Assembly (NCBI GenBank): GCA_017881185.1
Contig: JADGRE010000020.1
Location: 1-44,505, forward strand
DNA from: Pseudomonadota bacterium
Lineage (GTDB): Bacteria > Myxococcota_A > Polyangia > Polyangiales > JAFGIB01
Reading direction: 5' to 3'
Length of the DNA: 44,505 nucleotides
Shown: positions 41,280-44,505 of the stretch, in pieces
How positions within the stretch are numbered: position 1 is the stretch's first letter
Layout of the letters: every line of letters begins with the position of its first letter
Notes under the pieces: model-generated
Database searches by the model: none
Seen by the model: the letters and a program-made list of their open reading frames with translations, nothing else
Told to the model about the DNA's origin: nothing
Position numbers and translations under genes: made by a program

Positions 41280-41349
41280 TCTAGCCGTCACACGCGCTCG
41301 GCGTGTGGGTCACAATTCAAACTGACCCACTCCCAGGCGTTGCTGTTTC

Positions 41350-41886
41350 TCACGGGCCGTGTGCGCCGGCCGTGATCCAACCCTTGATGGCCCCGAGCTC
41401 GGCATCGCTGAGCTTGTCGAAGCTGCCGAAGACCTGCGGCATGCGCGTGCCGAAGCCCACGGCGCTCGACACGCCTGGGCAGGCGCTGGCAGTGCCTGCG
41501 AAGGTGATCATGCCGTCGTTGGTGTTGTTGATGGCGGCGGTGAGCTTGATCCACAGCCAGCTGTGATCCGGATCGCCGGGCTTCACGCGCATCATGCTGC
41601 TGTTCTCGCAGGCCGGGACGTTCACCAGCACCTCGACCAAGTTCTTGGCCGTTTTGAAGTTCATCATGGCGTGCGCGTTGCCGGTGCCACCGTGGCAGCT
41701 GCCGGCGGCGCAGGTGCCGATGTTGCTCTGCTCGGGGCCACCCAAGATCTTGCTGACGGTCGCGTAGTCGGGGCTGAGCACCGCGGCTGCATCCGCGCCG
41801 CCGTCGCCGCTCGCCAGCGCACTCTTGTTGCTGTTGCAGCCGGCGAGGGCCAGCATTGCGCCGAGGAACATTGCTGCGTACCGCAT
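41350..41886 (-). CDS. lipoprotein with a haem-type CX4CH motif
   Basis: 178 aa. The signal peptide RYAAMFLGAMLALAGC has lipobox LAGC with Cys17. A Gly/Ala/Asp linker follows, then CAAGSCH (Cys59, Cys64, His65), a CX4CH variant of the cytochrome c haem site, in a context (ILGGPEQSNIGT, GGTGNAHAMM) common to myxobacterial single-haem lipoproteins. Later segments VPACENSSMMRVKPGDPDHSWLWIKL and MPQVFGSFDKLSDAELGAIKGWI fit these proteins, and an MP motif could give the axial Met. Longer upstream starts exist, but the signal peptide fixes the ATG at 41886. Haem attachment through CX4CH is not certain. Confidence 0.78.
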   Translation of the reverse strand: MRYAAMFLGAMLALAGCNSNKSALASGDGGADAAAVLSPDYATVSKILGGPEQSNIGTCAAGSCHGGTGNAHAMMNFKTAKNLVEVLVNVPACENSSMMRVKPGDPDHSWLWIKLTAAINNTNDGMITFAGTASACPGVSSAVGFGTRMPQVFGSFDKLSDAELGAIKGWITAGAHGP

Positions 41887-42172
41887 GGGAACTTGGTCTC
41901 CGGGGTTGCCGTCTGTGGGTGGTGCTGCGCAGGGCAAGACCGGCGTGTAGACGACAGAGCTGCTGTCGCGTCCAGTCCGACTGCGCAACGACCGTTCATC
42001 GACGTCTAGCACGCGCTCGGCCCGGCGCAGCTTGCTGATTTCAGCCAGGCCGTTAGCCAAAGTCGCCAGATCTGGCGCAAGTGCGCAAGTCGGCTACAGC
42101 CGCGGTGCGCTTGCCGTTCGGCTCCAGCCTGGTTACAAGAGGCACCGGAAGGCCGCCTGGCCTGCGTTCCGT

Positions 42173-42796
42173 ATGCAGATCTCCATCCTGCCCCAGCCCA
42201 CCCGCGAATCACCCCCCATGTTCGACAGCCGGTTCGTGGACCGGTTCTCGCGTACGCACTGGTCGGTGGTGCCCGTCTTGTACGTGCCCGCGATGCTGGG
42301 CTTGCTGGCGCTGAGCGCGTTGCGCATGCACGTCGCCGTGTTGCCAACGCTCGGTCTGTTGCTCGGCGGTGGTGTGGCGTGGACGCTCACGGAGTACTGG
42401 CTGCACCGCTTGCTCTTTCACTGGCAGCCCGGTGGCGCATTCGGCGAGCGCATGCACTTCATCCTGCACGGCGTGCACCACAAATGGCCGCGCGATCAGT
42501 ACCGGCTGGTGATGCCGCCGGCGGTGAGCATCTCGCTATTTTGGCTGTTTCTAGGCCTGTGGCGGCTGGTGCTCGGTCAGTACGCGTTCGCGTTCCACGC
42601 GGGCTTCGTTGCGGGCTACATGTTTTACGACATCGGCCACTACTACATGCACCACGGTCATCCGTCGTTCGAGTGGTTCAAGCAGCTGCGCAAGCACCAC
42701 ATGGTGCATCACAGCCCGAAGCTCGAGAACGAGAAGAAATTCGGCGTGTCCACGACGCTCTGGGACCACGTGTTCCGTACGTACAGCGAGTCGTGA
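42173..42796 (+). CDS. fatty acid hydroxylase (sterol desaturase superfamily)
   Basis: 207 aa. This di-iron membrane oxygenase is of the fatty-acid 2-hydroxylase kind. Four His clusters in family order would bind iron: HRLLFHW, HGVHHKWP, HYYMHHGHP and HMVHHSP. Hydrophobic helices surround them (VVPVLYVPAMLGLLALSAL, VAVLPTLGLLLGGGVAWTL, VSISLFWLFLGLWRLVL). It would add a hydroxyl to acyl chains of membrane lipids at the cytosolic face. I use the ATG at 42173; a second at 42218 also precedes the first helix. The family's cytochrome b5 domain is absent, as in many bacterial members. Confidence 0.9.
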   Translation: MQISILPQPTRESPPMFDSRFVDRFSRTHWSVVPVLYVPAMLGLLALSALRMHVAVLPTLGLLLGGGVAWTLTEYWLHRLLFHWQPGGAFGERMHFILHGVHHKWPRDQYRLVMPPAVSISLFWLFLGLWRLVLGQYAFAFHAGFVAGYMFYDIGHYYMHHGHPSFEWFKQLRKHHMVHHSPKLENEKKFGVSTTLWDHVFRTYSES

Positions 42797-43058
42797 AGAG
42801 AGCCGATCGCTAAGCTGAACGGGCGCCCGGGGAGACTCTTGCGCGCGGTCCAGTGGGTCCGTGCTCTGAGTCTCCCCCGGGCCCCCTTGCGTCGTGCCGG
42901 TCGGTCTGCACGGTCGCTGCTGAGTCTCGGGATGGGTGGGCCCAAGCGTGTGTATGTTGAGTGGGCGTCGAGTGTTGGACCTTCGTTACACTTGCTATGT
43001 GACAGTTTGTGGTGTAGCAGTTGGTGGAGTAATCGTCGCACCAAGAGGAGGAGCAGCC

Positions 43059-43361
43059 ATGGCTGTCAGCGCAGAGGAAAGAGCCAAGATCGTGGCCGAG
43101 ATTCGACACACCGCGCGGCATCGGGCCCGGGTGAAGATCGGATTCATGTATCATTTCATAGTGTTCGTGATGGTCAACGCGGCCATGTACGCGATCAACA
43201 TGAACTACAGCCCGAAGACCTTGTGGTACGTGTGGCCGCTGTGCGGCTGGGGCGTGGCCCTGGTGATGCACGCGTTCGCGACCTTCCAAGGCACCGGGAT
43301 GGCCGAGGACATGGTCGAAGCGGAGATTCAGCGCGAGCTGACTCGGCGCGGGATTACCTGA
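43059..43361 (+). CDS. 2TM-domain membrane protein
   Basis: 100 aa. A short helical N-terminus (SAEERAKIVAEIRHTARHRARVKIG) precedes two transmembrane helices (FMYHFIVFVMVNAAMYAINM and TLWYVWPLCGWGVALVMHAFATF). The spacing and the Asn/His-Ala-Phe features match the bacterial 2TM domain, often attached to histidine kinases or found alone. A short acidic helix ends the protein. AGGAGG lies before the ATG at 43059, which decides the start against longer frames. Function unknown. Confidence 0.82.
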   Translation: MAVSAEERAKIVAEIRHTARHRARVKIGFMYHFIVFVMVNAAMYAINMNYSPKTLWYVWPLCGWGVALVMHAFATFQGTGMAEDMVEAEIQRELTRRGIT

Positions 43362-43454
43362 GCGGGGCGCAGTCGCAGGGCAGAGCGTGACCCCGAAGTG
43401 GTGCAGTGGGTGCCCACGCGGCCGTGAGGTGGCGCGCGTCCGAGCCGCCGCCGT

Positions 43455-43769
43455 TCACTGCTCGGCGCGTCGTTCGAGCGTGAGCCCGTACACCTGCGTC
43501 GCAGCAGCTTCGGCTTGCAGCTCGAGCTCGACGCGTCGTGTGCTCGAGCCTGCGCCTTGCAACACGAACGTTGCATTGTCGTCCATCGGCAAGTGCGTGA
43601 CGCCGGTCAGCACGCTGACAGTCATCGGATGATCCGCCACCACCGTCGCCTGCCAATGCCCAGGTTCGAGGTTCACGTCGGCCAGCTTCAGTGCACCGTG
43701 CGGCGGCACTGTCTTCCTCGCGCTTGGTTTTGCCGAACAATGGGTCCATTTCATCCACTCGTTGTCCAC
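43455..43769 (-). CDS. hypothetical 104-aa protein, possibly a fragment
   Basis: The sequence looks coding, with regular beta-strand alternation (WQATVVADHPMTVSVLTGVTHLP, NATFVLQGAGSSTRRVELELQAEA, ATQVYGLTLERRA), but I do not recognise it. There is no signal peptide or membrane segment, and the N-terminus (DNEWMKWTHCSAKPSARKT) does not look like a natural protein start. It may be the C-terminal piece of a larger beta-rich envelope protein cut by the decay visible next to it. Confidence 0.4.
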   Translation of the reverse strand: MDNEWMKWTHCSAKPSARKTVPPHGALKLADVNLEPGHWQATVVADHPMTVSVLTGVTHLPMDDNATFVLQGAGSSTRRVELELQAEAAATQVYGLTLERRAEQ

Positions 43770-44100
43770 TGTGAGCTCGGTCGGCGCTCATGGCGTGCCT
43801 GTCGCCACCTACGACTTTTCGATTCTTCGCCGGCTCTCACGGATGCTTCCCGACCCGCTCGGGCTCGCGCGTTTGCTTGCCGCGTTGCTCATGTTGACCA
43901 TGCTCGCGCTGTCGGTTTCGGTCACGCGGCGCTCTCGAATCCCTGCCGCCGTCAGCTGCAGCTATGGTTTGTTTGGAGCGCTGATGCTCGGCGCTTCGCC
44001 GCTCACGTACCTGCATCACATCGTGTACCTTGCGCCTGCCGCCGTAGTCTGGCTCAACGCCGCTCACGCCCAGCGTCGCCAGGATGAGAGCTGCACCCTT
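43762..44100 (+). pseudogene. fragment of a polytopic membrane glycosyltransferase (GT-C/GT87-like)
   Basis: The frame encodes LARLLAALLMLTMLALSVSV, then YGLFGALMLGASPLTYLHHIVYLAPAAVVWLNAA, resembling the last helices and periplasmic 'SPxxYxHH...L.PA' loop of GT87/DUF2029 mannosyltransferases. The N-terminal nine-tenths of such an enzyme is missing, and the frame then runs into an unrelated tail. I read it as a truncated relic. Confidence 0.4.
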
Positions 44101-44174
44101 TGCTTTTCTGGGCTTCGAGTTCCGATGAATGAAGAGCCACAAGACAAGCGCCAGGTATCCGCACAAGAGCCCCC

Positions 44175-44505
44175 CGGCCGAAGAAGGTCACTCAGGTACT
44201 ACGAGCGGTCCGCGACGTGCTGCGCACCGGACGGCACTTGCGAGTGCAGGACGCAGTGCAGCGCGTCAACGAGATCGTTCGTGGCTGGGTGAGCTACTTC
44301 CGAGTTGGTAACGCGAGCCGGGCCTTCGCCAAGGTTTGCTACAACGTGGAGCTCAAAGTACGTCGGTTTGCGATGCGGCAACGGAAACGCTCGGGCTTCG
44401 GATGGCAGCGGTGGAGCCACGAGGTCGTGTACGGCCAATGGGGTCTGTTCGCAGACTACCGGCTTGCATACGGCAACGCGGCAGCGCGCACCAAACCGAA
44501 CGGAC
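44175..44505 (+). pseudogene. C-terminal part of a group II intron reverse transcriptase/maturase (5'-truncated, runs off right edge)
   Basis: Reading 44175 onward in the frame of VNEIVRGWVSYFRVGNASRA gives RPKKVTQVL, then that motif, then FAKVCYNVELKVRRFAMRQ, RSGFGWQRWS, and VVYGQWGLFADYRLAYG. This is the maturase X/C-terminal module of group II intron-encoded proteins (LNRIxRGWxNYF...KRKGxGWxRW...YGxxGLxxxxR). The reverse-transcriptase domain is absent upstream, where the sequence is membrane-protein relic. The fragment has no start codon of its own and the stop lies beyond the window. It marks an old or broken intron insertion. Confidence 0.72.

Noticed and set aside
1-44505. CRISPR arrays
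   Set aside because: No set of regularly spaced identical repeats was seen. The tandem repeats found are in-frame, contiguous and inside genes.

Overview
The window is GC-rich, densely coded DNA. It carries many lipoproteins with Ala/Pro/Gly-rich linkers, GTG starts, a PilZ protein, stand-alone cyclic-nucleotide-binding proteins, a multi-PAS histidine kinase and a very large BadF/BcrA-type activase. This mix fits a Myxococcota (Polyangia-like) chromosome, but the placement is an inference from gene content, since no rRNA or other phylogenetic marker except dnaK is present.

Layout. 1-5.5 kb: the start of a lipoprotein gene running off the left edge, a second lipoprotein, a DEDDh exonuclease, glutamyl-Q tRNA(Asp) synthetase (gluQ), an M20 metallopeptidase and a cyclic-nucleotide-binding protein. 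5.8-9.1 kb: thioredoxin reductase, a LuxR-type regulator, moaC and a PilZ protein. 9.3-14 kb: a large multi-pass membrane protein, an AlkD-like DNA glycosylase and a convergent polysaccharide flippase whose 3' end overlaps it. 14.5-22.1 kb: a K+ channel with an RCK domain, dnaK, and a convergent 1415-residue acyl-CoA dehydratase activase. A shared hairpin terminator separates the last two.

22.1-31.6 kb: a hydrolase remnant, a repeat-bearing lipoprotein, a PHA-system-like small protein, a three-PAS histidine kinase divergent from a single-domain response regulator, an encapsulin with its encapsulated ferritin, two CBS-domain proteins, and small envelope proteins. Together these look like a signalling and stress region with an iron-storage nanocompartment at its centre. 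31.6-36.7 kb: a 128-bp inverted-repeat element, an M1 aminopeptidase lipoprotein with a long Ala/Pro tail, a two-domain lipoprotein and a second cyclic-nucleotide-binding protein.

36.9-41.3 kb looks like an acquired island. It has a small HTH/zinc-motif protein, a Lys/Ala-rich basic protein, a perfect 41-bp inverted repeat with a 71-nt AT-richer loop, an unrecognised 279-aa protein, a candidate structured RNA ending in a strong terminator, an IS1-like single-ORF transposase with an apparently leaderless promoter, and a two-gene operon encoding a PLD-fold protein and a two-helix membrane protein. 41.3-44.5 kb: a haem-motif lipoprotein, a fatty-acid hydroxylase, a 2TM protein, and decayed sequence ending in the C-terminus of a group II intron maturase that runs off the right edge.

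Most interesting candidates: the encapsulin/EncFtn operon in its regulatory setting, and the island's undescribed pieces (41-bp hairpin, structured RNA, PLD/membrane-protein pair). No CRISPR array, rRNA or intact tRNA was seen.
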